DNA of 64,000 bases. It comes from Monocercomonoides exilis (Eukaryota; Preaxostyla; Oxymonadida; Polymastigidae). Each line of letters begins with the position of its first letter. Within the stretch, counting starts at the first letter, position 1. A program made the position numbers and the translations under genes. Where the stretch lies: contig LSRY02000044.1 in NCBI GenBank assembly GCA_001643675.2, positions 642,501-706,500 of the forward strand. Reading direction: 5' to 3'. Shown here piece by piece: positions 37,243 to 49,634 of the stretch. Under the pieces are notes generated by a model. That model saw nothing but the letters and a program-made list of their open reading frames with translations. It had not been told where the DNA came from and made no database searches.

Positions 37243-39400
37243 CTATTCCGGTTCCGTAAAAGGGAAAGGCCCTTCAAACTGCCACTCCTTCTGCTTCGTC
37301 TGGCTTTTCTCCAGCCAGCTGTAGTCGTATTGTGGGTAAGACTTCTTGTTCGCCAAATAGCTGCTGTCTTCCCATTCGACTTCTAAATAGTTGGATTCCC
37401 ACGTCCCACACCTGCGCGCTCCCACATCAAGAAAAGAATAAGGCCTGTCAAGCGAATAAAGACGTGTTAGTAGAAAGATTTTATATTTGAAAAAAAAAAA
37501 AAAATATGTATCAATTAATGATAAGTTAATAAATAAAAGAAAAATTCAAATAAATATGAGTTTTCAAATGAAAACAGAAAAAAAAATATCTTTCCTCTCT
37601 TTTTGACCGCAAACATCATGTTATATCCACAATTGTCAACCTCGTTTGCCAGCCTTTTAGATTGTTCTTTGATTGGATGAAACAGCTTTTCGACTTGTGT
37701 TACGGGGATACCATTAACAGAAAACATTTCCACTTGCTTTGTGTCTTCGCGACTCACTGAAGCAAAATACAAGTTCACTAAGTGATTCTTATCAATTGTA
37801 TTTCCAATGAAGAAATAGCGCTTTTTGCCGTTATCGCAACCAGTGATTTCTGCCCCTGTGTCTGTGCACTCAAACTCTGTTGGCTGTCTCATCACATCAA
37901 TCACATGATCCATTGAATTTGCATCCAGACACATTGATATATCTATTTTATCTGTGTTCGTTTTATTGTTTGCGTTCATGTGTTGTCGGTGATGAATAAG
38001 GCGCTTAGCATACATGTTTGCGATATCATTGGCGTGCGGATGCTTCCTCATTTCATTCAGCTGTTTTCGTTGAAGCTTTTTAATGGAAGATACAGTGTTT
38101 CTGTTTAATTTCCAGTTGCGTTCAAAAGAATCATCCTTTCCATTTGTCTTCCTATTCTCATTTTCATACGTTTCTCCTCCTTCCTCTTCATCCATCGAAG
38201 CACACGCAAACCAGTTCTGAAAGTCCATCGAGTTCGGGCACACCATCCGCTCGTTCCACGCCGATCTCTTCTGCATCCAAAAGGCAATCGAATGCGACCC
38301 TGTGGCCCAGCTGTTCTCGAGAATAAAGCCTCCTTTCTTTCCGTCGTGGGTCACCCACTCGTCGTTGAACCCGACAATCTTCATTTCATGCCCTCCTACG
38401 GACACAAAAGGCGAAAACGAAGTCCACTCACCATCAGGTGAAATGAAATCTTCTTCTTCCATTTTCAGACATTGATCGTCATTTCGTACTTTATTTATAT
38501 AATACGGGCAAGGAACTCGATCTGTTGTTGTCTCACAGAACTTGGAGTATGCATCATTTTCGCCTTTGGCACCAACATTGCAAGGAATGTAAAATACATT
38601 ACTTGGAAGTGCTGTTGATATTAAAAGAGGTTCCTTCTTTTTCAAAAGAAGTTGTTTTGTATCTTCAACACTGTATGTTGTGTCCATTGCCCTAACTGTA
38701 AAACGAACAGGATTTGTTCCTTTTGTTGATTCATTCAGGTTAGGGCAATCCCATTCTTCTTTTACAGTAGGCTTGTAAGCACAAAGCGATTCTGGATAAA
38801 GTTTAGTGTACAAATTTGGCAAATAAAAAATCTGATTTTCAAAAAATTGAATAAACATTTTGGACAATAAAAACAATGAACAGATAGTCTCATACCCAAG
38901 CAGATTCTCCTCCTTGCGTTGTGTTTCTTAACGGTCCAGCTCCAACTTCCTCGCATATTTTCATATTTTCAGGTTTTTGGCACTCTTTTACAATTTCAAG
39001 TCCAAATGCTTGTACAGAAAATGGAACATATTCATCTTTGACCAAAAATCCTCTCTTTATGCCATTTTCGCGATAAGAATGCTCCAAAGATCCAACAAGT
39101 GCTTGAGCCCTAAATTTTTTTTATTTTTTATCTAAAAAATGTTCATCAAAACTCACACCAACAAGTACCTCGATGAGCCTGGTCTTTATGTGGTATAGAC
39201 ATATCAACAGCCCACTTAAACGGTTGTAAATCATAAGAAAAGGATGTTGGTTTTTCTTTTGTATTCAGTTTAAGAGATGCGAAAATTGTCAGTATTATTC
39301 CCAAAATTATCGAAACGCAAATTAAAAATAATTGCGTAAAGTGAATGCAAGGATTCAAAAATGTCCTTTTCTTTTCCTGAGGCAATAAGGGCTCTTCCAT
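37243..39400 (-). CDS. Membrane-anchored papain-like cysteine protease (C1 family)
   Basis: Minus-strand exons: 39400-39159, 39109-38896, 38831 to about 37597, and 37444-37243. Intron 1 (49 nt, donor GTGTGAG) and intron 2 (donor GTATGAG) splice cleanly. The start MEEPLLPQEKKR is followed by one membrane helix (FLICVSIILGIILTIF), so it should be a type II membrane or endolysosomal protein. Catalytic features: the Gln-Cys region KDQAHRGTCWAQALVGSLE (oxyanion Gln and nucleophile Cys; the Trp codon spans intron 1), His in GGHEMKIVGF, and Asn in FILENSWATGSH. These are the C1A triad in the normal order. A long C-terminal extension follows (about 150 residues to the last intron, then PYSFLDVGARRCGTW to the end). 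The last intron is unresolved: the acceptor GACAG fits, but I find no GT donor in the needed phase near 37597. No typical pro-region is obvious. Confidence 0.8.
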
Positions 39401-39947
39401 TTCTAATAAAAACTGAAATATTTCATTAATTATAAAGGGTAAAATCGAAACCATAAATAGTTTTTCGTTAAAGTGTTTTTTTATTTTATTGTTTTAACTA
39501 TGTCATATTGTTAACAATGTTCCATCAAAATTTTTCCGTGTGTTATGAAAATTCAAAAAATTGTTTTTGTTATTTTTTAAAATTCTATCTGAATACAAAA
39601 CACATCGGGGAAAATACGGACTTTCAAGCTTTTTATGCACAAAGTATGAAAAAAATGATTCACTTATATCATTATGAAACTCTTCATGATTTCAAAAATA
39701 AATAGATTTTCATTTTTGAAAGAAAACGCCATTGATGAAATAACAAAATGTTTTGTGATCTCAGATGTATTTCAAAAAATAAACCCTTTTTTTTCAAATT
39801 TAAAGATCACAAAAAGTTCATCGAAGGTGCATAATTTTTATTTGAAAATGCTTGAAGTCAAATATTTTGTCCCACATAATCTTTAATAATTTTCCCTTCT
39901 GTTATAGATTATGTAATATAGAATAATAATGAGTTTAATTTTCATTT
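39401..39947. other. Intergenic upstream of the protease
   Basis: AT-rich; presumably holds the protease promoter. No other gene or repeat recognised. Confidence 0.5.
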
Positions 39948-40062
39948 GGGCGATTATTTTTGAAATCATGTTTTTTCTAACAAAATTCTTGGTTTTAAAA
40001 TTTCTAATGAATATTTACAAACGAACATTGAAAAGTTCAATTTTTTTTAAAAAAAGATATCT
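39948..40062. mobile_element. Left part of a 254-bp-family element, split by the 16.8-kb insertion
   Basis: It starts GGGCGATTATTTTTGAAATC like the other copies but stops after 115 bp at the ACAT that flanks the large insertion. Its apparent right part resumes after 56908. Together the two parts give roughly the family length. Confidence 0.6.
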
Positions 40063-40496
40063 ACATGGGTAATTATTTTTGGGATCATACTTTTTTTCGG
40101 TGTAAGTTTAAGATTATGAAAAAACAGTTTTCAAACATCAAAAATGCTTTCAGGCATCATGAATAATATCAATCATCAACTTTCAAGTCAACAATTATAA
40201 AAACAAATAGTTTTTATATGATTATTATTTGATGACCATTATAAAAAACGCAACTTGTTTGATATTTGTCTTTTTTGATGAAAAACAACTTTTACGGATC
40301 GCACATATTACATGAATGTTTATAATCTATTATGATGATGTTGCGCTATCCAAAAGAATGCAATCATTTCAATTTGGAAAATTTTTGTCAAATGTTACTG
40401 TTTTGTATAATCGTGAACAAAAATGAAAAACAAAATCACTTTATTGTTTGTTTCAAATATGCAGCAACACTATCCATTATTGTATCAAACTTTGCA

Positions 40497-40758
40497 ATAA
40501 ATTGAGTGTCAGTTGTTTAAAATCTTATAATTCTCTCATTTAACCGAATGTTATTGTTGTTATAAAAGTTTCATTGAATTCCATATATTTCTCGTTTTCA
40601 TTTTTTCTTTTCTTTAAAACTGGCATTTTATTCTTCACAGTAATTATTGATTCGCAGTTTAAAAATGTTAATCATGTTTTTTTAAAAATTATAATTTGTC
40701 TGTGTTTCTAAGTCCAAAAGAAAAATTGTAACAATGTTGAATTTGACACTCAATTTAT
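40497..40758. repeat. 262-bp element with 15-bp perfect inverted ends
   Basis: ATAAATTGAGTGTCA at 40497-40511 is exactly inverted at 40744-40758. The inside is AT-rich and non-coding. Possibly another miniature transposon; no clear target duplication and no second copy seen in the window. Confidence 0.5.
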
Positions 40759-41799
40759 CTTATAAATTAATTGCAAACAGTTCTTTTCAAAGCGAGACAT
40801 TTTGAGATAATTTTACTCCATAAACAGTAAAAATAAAGTTCTCCTTATGATCGCATTTCTTTTTCTTTTCTTTTATCTCTCACTCTCTCTTTTTTTCTTC
40901 TCCTTCTTTTCTTCAGTGCCTTCCTTGGCCTTCTCTTCTTTTCTGTCTTTCGCTTCTTTCTCATGTTTCTCTTCTGGCTTTCCTTGCTAATCTTTTTCTT
41001 TTCCATCATCTGGGCTATTTCCTAAAATTACTTATCTTTTTGCTCTTCTCTCTTCCTCTTCTCTTTCTTTAATTTTTCTGTTTTCGCTTTCTCTCTCTCT
41101 TTTCAAGCCGCTCCACATGGTTTCCTTGATACACCTCCAGAAGCATCAATAACGATGATATTGAGTGCAGATCCTGCCAAATCGGTTGTTCAAGCCTCCT
41201 TTCTTCTTCCTCGCTTTCTCTCCCTGCCTCTCTTTCATCCCTTCTTCAATGGTTTCCATGAATCATCACAGAAAAAAAGTGGTGCACGTGGTGTGCTCAT
41301 CTGCACCTGGAAAATGAATAGTTTTGGTGGCAGAAGGCCAAGAAGTGTTTGTTGAAAATTTTATTGTTTTCCATTTTTGGAGAAAAGAAGGAAGTGAAAT
41401 TGTATCTTCGTTGGAAGGGCAGATGAAGCGAATTTGCGTGATGAGAGCGGCTTGAATAGCTGAGATGTCACGCAGGAGATGAGATAGGGAAATTGCATAT
41501 TCTGAAATGAGTCAAAAAAGTTCATGGATGAGAAAGAAGAAGAAGAAGAAGAAAAGTGATAACAACAAATATTTAAGTTGTTTCATGAAAGCACAAAATT
41601 ACTAATAAGAAAAACAAATATATTCTGATCCTTCAGTACATATATATAAAATAAAAAGTTTCGAAAATTACACTTAACAACTCCAAAAAAATGCTAATAT
41701 AACCAATCACGCATATTTCACATTTCTGTTCGTCTGTCTTTGCCACATCTCCTTTGAAATCCAGTCATAATGAGAAATACGTAAAAACTGAAAAGTCAA
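40759..41799. other. Low-complexity, gene-free stretch
   Basis: Pyrimidine-rich tracts (about 40855-41105) followed by AT-rich sequence. A frame at 41155-41355 is short and unremarkable. It may be decayed serine-rich coding DNA. Confidence 0.4.
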
Positions 41800-43355
41800 T
41801 CAAATTAACAGAAAACTTCTGAAGATGTTTGTTTTTGATGACCTCAAATTTGAAGCATCAGCAGAAGAAAAAGGAGAAGAAGAAGATATTGGATATGCCT
41901 GAGAAGTTTTACTGTTCGGGGAGCTCACAATCTGTGGCAGCTTATCGTTCTGAACAAACCCTTTGCTCTTCTCGTTCTCCTTCTTCAAAATCCTCTTTTT
42001 CTCTTCTATGCGTCTCCTTAACTCCGATTTCTAATTCAACTTCGCAGTCATCTTATCGCCTGTTTTTTCTCCTTCATTCAGCTTCCTCAGCTCCGCATGA
42101 AGTTTTTCCTTTTTCTTTTCTGTCTGCTCTTTCCTGAACCTCTTCAACTTCCTTGTCACTTTTAATAATTCTCCAGTCCACTTTGCCCTCTCCTGTTCCA
42201 CAAATTATAAAGAATAGTATCAGGTACTGCTTCATAACGGACACAAGCTCGTCCACGTGGGAGATTATCTCTTGAAAGTTGACAAGTTGAATTTTGTTGA
42301 CCAAACTGGTTTTTTCACCTTTAAGGAAAGATGTTGCCTTGGCTGCTCATAGATGATATTGAAAATTGAAAAAGTGGATGGAAGCGAGGTTGGATGAGAA
42401 ACGGTGTTCACTTATATGTCTTGTGGGATGCTTTTGCCGTTTGCGACTTCTGAGACACATCTGCAAAAGGATGAACTGTGACAATAATTTTTGAAGTATT
42501 TGACTTTTTTGCGTTCTTTGCATTCTCCTTATTCTCTCTCTGCATAATCTCTCGTTTGTGCTCCTCAATCATCATTCTCCTCTTTTCTTCGTTGTTCCAT
42601 TCCAGCTTTTTCATTTGCTCCTCAAAACGCTATTCCTCTTAGAATATCATCGTTAGCGATAGCATTGACAACAAGTGAGTCAAATGCAACGTAAGTTTCA
42701 TTTTGGAAAGTGCAAAAATATTGTGCCTTAACATAGGTTTATACATATAATGCTTCAGGTTCGTATCAATCTCCTTCTTCTCATGCATCTGCTGCTTTTT
42801 GGTCTTCAGCTTCTCCTCTCCATCATCCTCCTACAGCCACAGTTAGTCAACAAGATTCTTTTTTTCCACTTCTTGTTATGTTTGCTTCCACGAAGCCACT
42901 TCGATTGTCTTGTCGTCTTCTCTCCTTCTGCCTTTTTTCCGTTCGCTTTGCACCGACCGCAGTGCCCTCATCTCATTCACTGCCTCGTGGTGTTGTAGCT
43001 CGATTTCTGAGGACTTCTTCTTTTTTTTTCTCTTTCTTTATCATTCATTATTTCTCCTGAGCAATTTCTCAAATCGCATTGCACTCATCTCACGTTGTCG
43101 ATCTCTGTGAATGTCTTTCCTAACAATCTGACAGAGAAAATTTGAAAATCTTGACGAAAAAGGATTGACGCCTGCACCGTTATCGTATCGCTGATGCTGC
43201 AACATTAGATTGTTTTCTTCTTTGGAATGAAGAGGAGGAGGAAAATATAGGAGGAGGAGAAGAGGAGGAGGAGAAGAGGAGGAGGAGAAGAGGAGGAGTA
43301 GAAGAGGAAGGAGAAGGAAGAGAAGAAGAAGAAACCAGATTATTTGAGAATACAA
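41800..43355 (-). pseudogene. Decayed Lys/Glu-rich gene remnant
   Basis: Minus-strand coding-like pieces occur in several frames: RDRQREMSAMRFEKLL near 43100, MKKLEWNNEEKRRMMIEEHK with ENAKNAKKSNTSKIIVTV at 42614-42408, and NKIQLVNFQEIISHVDELV at 42300-42230. Stops and frame changes separate them and no splice rescued one frame. The purine triplet repeats near 43230-43320 resemble the Glu-rich tracts of the intact genes nearby. This looks like a dead fragment of a host-type gene inside the large element. Confidence 0.4.
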
Positions 43356-44515
43356 CTTAAGTTAGATCAGATGGAGAAGAAGAAGACGTTAAATTTCATT
43401 ATTGAAGTTGTCATAAGTGAACTTTACAAAGAAGTTGAACACTATCACTCACAAAACGGGAATTAAGTGACTTTCCTTGAAATTAATAATATTCAAATAA
43501 CATTTATTCTTATCATCAATAAAAGCAATTCAGATCACATATATGCAAAGAAAGAAAAAGAAAGAAAAATCTTTTTATGAATATTTGTGTAAATGCTCTC
43601 AAACAAAAAAACGAAAGAAGGATGAATAAAGCTTAATTAGCTTCATGATAAATCGAAGCTATATGATGTCAATAACAAACTTCGTTATTAGATTTTCGTT
43701 GATTTTTCTGTGATTTGAACATAATATTCAAAAGCCATGTTTTCAATTGGATGCTCATCTTTGGACTTTCCTTCGCTCTCTGAATTCTGTTCTTTTTTTT
43801 GGATTCTTTTTTCTCCGTTCCTTTCTTCGTTCATTTTCACTTCTTTCCTTATTAACAAAATATTCATCTTAGCATTCAAAATCTTCTTTGCATTTAAAAG
43901 TGAATTTCAAAAAATATTTTGGTCTATATTGAAGTGTAATTCATCATTTAGGCAATATTTATGAATCTTTGTCAGCGTTTTTTCGCGCTTCAAAAACGCT
44001 TCGCAGGCATTTCGATTTTCTAAAAAGAAAGCGTTACAGCAAATTGTTGAAAAGCAACAGTTGCATTTATAAATCATTCACAATTGATTTTTTAAACAGA
44101 ATATTTCATTGTTGCTATGAAAACAAACTTTATGAATTAGCTTTTTGATCAATGTCAATAGATAAATCATTCTATGATTTGCTTCTCAATTTCAGTTTAT
44201 ACAAATATTATCGTTAATTCAAAGCTAAATCAACGAGAGTTCTGGTTTTTTTTCTACGCACTTTAAATTACTAATCCAATCTGCTCTGAAAATGTGTAGA
44301 AAACTTGTGAATTATAATTCAATATTAACATAATACATTTCTTGATCTTTTCACTGAACAAAAGTTAATTGAAAAATGAATAATTTTAATAGAAAGCAAT
44401 GTGATACATAAAAATAAAACATCAAATGCCGACATTTGAAAAACAGAAAAAAATAAAACAAATGAAAAAAAGAATTTCAATATTGAAACGAATTTATTAA
44501 ATGATTGTCTACCCT
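43356..44515. other. AT-rich, no gene seen
   Basis: AT-rich DNA between the gene remnant and the hairpin locus. Frames at 43688-43879 (minus) and 43737-43964 (plus) overlap and are not convincing. Confidence 0.5.
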
Positions 44516-44636
44516 GGGAGGCTGATTCTGGACCCAAAGCCTTCAAGGGACTGTGCTGGACCGGTCACAGCACAGTCCCAGGACGGAATCAGCCTAGCCT
44601 CATTTATTTCGCTCAAGAGCGAAAATTGAGGTACCA
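44516..44636. other. GC-rich multi-hairpin locus, candidate structured RNA or element signal
   Basis: In very AT-rich surroundings this stretch holds nested perfect stems. The outer stem pairs GGCTGATTC (44520-44528) with GAATCAGCC (44586-44594). The inner 12-bp stem pairs GGGACTGTGCTG (44547-44558) with CAGCACAGTCCC (44568-44579) around GACCGGTCA. A neighbouring hairpin pairs CCTCA (44598-44602) with TGAGG (44627-44631) and TTTCGCTC with GAGCGAAA (44607-44624). It is not a tRNA, and I could not match it to snRNA, SRP or RNase P signatures. It lies about 120 bp beyond the stop of the USP-transposase gene, so a 3'-end signal, a separate RNA, or a small palindromic insertion are all possible. 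Confidence 0.55.
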
Positions 44637-44755
44637 GAAAGCATTTGTTGGAAGCAAATACTTAATGGCTTGAGCAGCAGACGAATCAAAAAACGTCATT
44701 CGTTTCTATATAAAATTCAACAAAAACAAAATTACTCATCAAAAAGACCAGAACT

Positions 44756-47700
44756 TTAAAAACAAATTGTATCCAATTTTTCCCTATCATTTAATAATTT
44801 TCTTGTAGCATTCCCTATTTCAAACATTTCTGTTTTGCGAGAATATTTTTTAGAGGATTTTATCATCCTTTCATCTCTTATGCTTTTTTCAAGGAAGTTC
44901 ATTAACTCTTTTCCTCGGGAATCTTGTGGTGAACACACAGATCTGAAAATTTGATGACCTCGTTTCTCATAGAACAAATACGTCTTTATGGACTTCGCTT
45001 CAATTTTCCTCCATCGTATTTTATTTCCAGAAGAGTGTCTGAGTTAATAAAGAAATGAAGAAAATAAAAACAAAATTTACATAATTGCATCACACTTGAC
45101 AAAATATCGCGTTGTCTTTTGATAATTATCCGAGTTGTTATGGAGGGAATCATATGAGTCATCTGTATGGTCTTTCAGAAATTTAATAAGTTCATCAATA
45201 TTATTAAGTGAAGGTCCATTGGGCAAGTTATTTTTCACACAGTTTGTCAGATTCCCGAATTCTCCGTCACATTCACTTTTTCCATGTTTTTCACAGAAAA
45301 AGGAAAGAGTTGTTCGTTTGCCTTTGACGGGAGAAGAGTTGTCAGAAAGGAGAAAATGCATAAGCTGGGAATTCCGAAAGTGTGGCCCTGTATCACATGC
45401 AAAATGAAGAGTTTGCTTGTCTTTAACGATTTCATTTTCCAAAACTTGCTTCAAACATTCAATGGTGAAACGGTAGTCGTGAGAAAGAGCGTTTGAGAAG
45501 AAGTTAAAAATGTGCTTTTCTTTGTCTCCTTTCTTGTTAACAATGTAAACAATTACACAAAAATGTGTGATTTCCTCTTTTTCGTAATAATCTCGACTTA
45601 TTTGATTTTTGCAAATAGGAAGCGTCCAATTCTCTTTGAAATCGAACAAAACCAACGCTTCCGAAAATGAAATGTTCTTTTTGATTTTATGGAAGTGTTG
45701 ACGTTGATTTGACGCCAGAAAACGATGTTTTTCAATAAGTCTTATTGTTTGTTGCTCTTGATCATTCAATGTTTGTGATTTTGTTTTTAGATATTCTTCT
45801 TTTTTCTTCAGATGATTGAACATTTCACATAAGTTGCACAAGTCAGTTCGCCTGGAAGCCCTTTTAAGGTGTTTCGTCTTTTTGTAGAAAGAACTTTTTG
45901 ACATTTTAATATTCGTGGTTTCCATTAACTTTCTGAATAGCTGCGCTTTTGTTGAATTGATGATACGAACTTTTTGTTTTTTGATATGTGAATAAGAATT
46001 GTTTGGAGAACCATGAAAGAATGGATTATTGACGACTGCATTTTGTGAATCTTTATGTCGATTATTGTGAAGGGTTGAAAAGTATCGATTAGGATTTGTT
46101 GATCTGTTTTTTGTTTCTCTCAATTGGCTGGATGAAATCATTTCTGGAAAGAGAGATTGTTTTCCATTTGGTTTTGTAGATGCGGTTGAATTATGAGTGA
46201 GATGATTATTAATTGTTGTATTATTTGTTTCACAGTCTTTTGAGTTCGTTTGATAATTGCAATTAGAAGAAAACTCGTTAGAAAAAGGAAGAAATGAAGT
46301 ATCAATTTCAGATGTGATGGAACATCCGGAATGTCGATTTGATAAACCAAATAAGGTCGATTTTTTGTGGTGATTTTCTGACGAAGAATGGACATTAGTA
46401 ATTTCATCATCATATATTACTGAATGTGAAGTGGAATGATGTGGATTTGTCGTATTAGGATGAAGTGAATAATAAGGATCTTGTAATAAACCATTACAAT
46501 TAATGCAAACCGAACGAACATTTGTTTTCTTCTGATTCATTGATGAAATATTATTCGAAAAAGAACTTCCTTGATGTGATAGTCCCAATTGAAACAAATT
46601 TGGTGAAGCAATATCGGAAACAGGAATGCATCCACGATTCTCCTGAGAGTAAACAATCATAAACGGAATTGAACCTTTGTTTATGTGAGAGTTTGTTTCT
46701 GTTGTAATTTCATTATTAATGAAGGATATTTCTCCGTCGTTACAAATATACCAACAATCTTTGTATGATGCACATTTTGGGGATGGGCATCTGCTTCTAC
46801 ACATTGCATAAAAATGTCCGCAATCTTTCGATCCTCGATAAAACAGGACTGCTATCAATCGATAATTGTACATATTTTCTGAATAAAAAGGAAAAGCCTT
46901 AATTGTTTCTTCATTCTTAAAAAATGAAATTTGTAATGGAATGTTGTATATTTTCTTTTGATCAAATTTATCAGATTCAAGAGTGATTGTTAAAATATGA
47001 GGGAATTGAAGGATATTCATTATTGAATATTGATCTGTATTTTTCTGACATCTGAGACAAAAGGCCTCTCTGTTGTTTGTATTTGTTTGACCTGATGAGA
47101 ATGATTCATTAAATTCCGAAATGACATCTGAACCGTGAAGTCGAATTAATGGAGTTGATTCACAAATTCCATACTCATATGATCCACATTCACAACATTT
47201 TCTTGGAAATGATTGGTTCGTTCTCATTTGGTTTGCTAATGCTGGTGTTATACATATGAGATCCTGGTACATATTAAAAAATGTTTCATAACATTCTTGT
47301 TGTTCACCCTTTTTCAGTCCATGCCTTTTTTCCCAACATCTCACAAAAGGCAAGGACCAAGATTGTGGGACATTATCATTGTTTATGTTAACTGATAAAT
47401 CCAAAGGTTGGACAATGTCCAGCAAACGATGCAAATAGTGTGAAATCCTTCCTTTTCGAGTACAAAATCGTTCTGAGTGCAAATAAATAGAACGGAACAC
47501 TTGTAGCATTGCAGCGAGATAACAAGTGTTTCCCAGGTTTGGTAACGGACAATAAGTATTGTTTTCTCTCAGTGTTCCAGTTTGTGCAGCGTGCTGATGA
47601 TTCTGTGAACAGCATTCGATGATTGAGCTGCAAGAAGAAATTGGGCCTTGACTATTCTTTATCGAATTCTCATTGGTTTCGTTGGAATAATGCAGTTCTT

Positions 47701-48728
47701 CATTTTTTTCAATCTCCATATTATCTCCATTATTGATTTGTGATGCTAATTCTGATAAATCCAAATTTATTTCCGGTTCGAAGCAGCTTTCTTCATCCAT
47801 TTCACATTGAACATCCAAAAGCGAAATTTCATCATCGATCTCCATGTGAATGTATTCATTGTTTTTTGAATTGTTTGATTCTTCTGTTGTCTGCAAATAT
47901 TCGCTTCTTGTGTTGTTCTCTGTGAAATAATCATATAGAGGATCTTCATCTTCTTCCATTTCTTCACTGCAGTTGATGATTTTAAAATCATCATCTATTT
48001 CCATTGAAGATTCTGAAAGTGATAATTCTTCAACACTTTTAATTAATGAACCCAATTAGAAGACAAACTGTTATTTTGTTGTGACAACTTACAAATGCAT
48101 TTCGATGATTCGGTTGAATTTTCATTTATGAAATTAGTGAAAACTTTTTCATCTTCTGGTCTCATCTCTATAAAAATGTTTATATATGACAAAGAACAAA
48201 TTAAAGATGAACAGTTTCACATTTTTTTCAATAAAGAATTAGATCAAACTTCGTTTTGAGGGGGGAAGAGCAGCCTTTTTCGGAGTTTGAAAATCAAACG
48301 ATGTATACGAGCTATTGTCCTTTGCGTGATAATAGCTTCCATGAGAGCATTCAAAGCCCAAATCGATCAATTGCGATAGGGCATATTCCTGGCAAACACA
48401 TTTTAAAAGCGTCACTTTTGTATGAGGATTTTCTTCTCGATTATACGCAGACGCTAATCGCAAAATTACATATTGATTTCGATCTTCAGTAATCAAAAAT
48501 TTAAAAGAGTTTGACTAATATAAATATTAATACAAATAATAATAACAAACCGTTAAATATTTTTTGAATATGGGGAAATATTTTTTTACCCGTATTTGTA
48601 TGGAAAAACATGTACTTCAGCATTTCCACACAGTCATTTGCAGATTTGTTTGTTAGATACTCCCAAACATCTCTACATCTTTCGCTTTTCCTCGAGTTTG
48701 ATAAAAGAGAAAACTTGATTCGTTCCAT
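44756..48728 (-). CDS. USP deubiquitinase / DDE transposase chimera (5 exons)
   Basis: Proposed exons: 48728-48590, 48483-48250, 48167-48093, 47994-45081 and 45038-44756. The splice stays in frame and gives 1214 residues; the acceptor at 47995 is the weakest. Residues 1-150 (CVCQEYALSQLIDLGFEC, YYHAKDNSS) resemble the N-terminal part of a eukaryotic transposase family. Next comes a full USP domain: Cys box LPNLGNTCYLAAMLQV (Cys near 47523, about residue 307), a zinc-ribbon pair CCECG / CLRCQ, His box KDCGHFYAM and DCWYICNDGEISF. The transposase then resumes: RASRRTDLCNLCEMF, LVLFDFKENW, HFACDTGPHF and KHGKSECDGEFG, supplying three acidic residues near 45641, 45393 and 45267 of an RNase H-like core. 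The last exon (RWRKIEAKSIKTYLFYEKRG) fits the family C-terminus. Expected to act in the nucleus at the ends of its element; the role of the USP is unknown. AT-rich codon use. Confidence 0.75.
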
Positions 48729-49634
48729 GACTCAACAAAAAATAGTTTATTCTTTGTGATGACAAAGTTCCACAAATGGGATGATCTGCGAAATCTTTTA
48801 TTGTTAATAATTTTAACTTTTTAAAACGAACATCAATGTGTGGAAAATGAATAAAGAGCACATGTATTTTTTGAATTGATGGATATTGAACACTTTTCAA
48901 ATTTAAAGTATTAGATTTTATTAAACGTTTTCACTGAGAATTTTCTTAATTATTAGTTTATCCTGACAAATATTCCTTGAACGAAAGGGGAAAAAAATAT
49001 GTTTCTTCAGAACGAAAGGTTGCACCGATACAACTTTTGAATGAAACCAGGTTTGGTTGCTTCAAACGATTTTTATTTAAAGAAATGCAAATTTTCACAT
49101 ATTCTCCTTTTTATTCCCTTTTGTGTCATTTCAATTCGGCAAAAGTGAATTGCAGAGATTCCAATTTAAAAAGCAACAATTATAGAAAAAAATACTGGCT
49201 CTTGAAAAAGATGTGCTTATATATAACGATTTTCGACAAATAAATCACATGAATATATTTGCTCAATCAATTGCTGAAAATACATCCAATGTTTTCTTAT
49301 CAATCCACAGTTTTCAGGCACATTCAAATTCATTTGTTTGCTCATTTATGATTTTCTCTCCTTTGAATTAGTGCTTCTTTATACTTCATCTGCAACCAGA
49401 CATCCTCTAAGTTAAAAATTTCCTTAGGCTATAGAGAGAATATTCGAAAAACCTTACAGCGCAAACAAATTAATATTAAAAGTAGTTCACTCAGTGAGAG
49501 CAATGCTGAATGAGAGATCACCAAACAGATAAGAATGAATATTTGAGGAAGAAACGTGCCTAGAAGCAGTTATGCAGATGATAAAAAGCAAGAGATATCA
49601 AAACTTGATGAACGACATTATATGACTCCAACGA
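48729..49634. other. Upstream of the transposase; no gene seen
   Basis: AT-rich. The minus-strand frame 48673-48900 overlaps the transposase start in another frame and I do not call it. The promoter of the chimera should lie here. Confidence 0.4.

Noticed and set aside
44516-44636. tRNA, SRP RNA or spliceosomal RNA at the hairpin locus
   Set aside because: No cloverleaf or T-loop, no SRP helix 8 consensus and no snRNA signature on either strand.
43356-49600. A smaller transposon with its own inverted ends tightly around the USP chimera
   Set aside because: I searched both flanks by eye and found no inverted ends with a duplication closer than 40067 and 56904.
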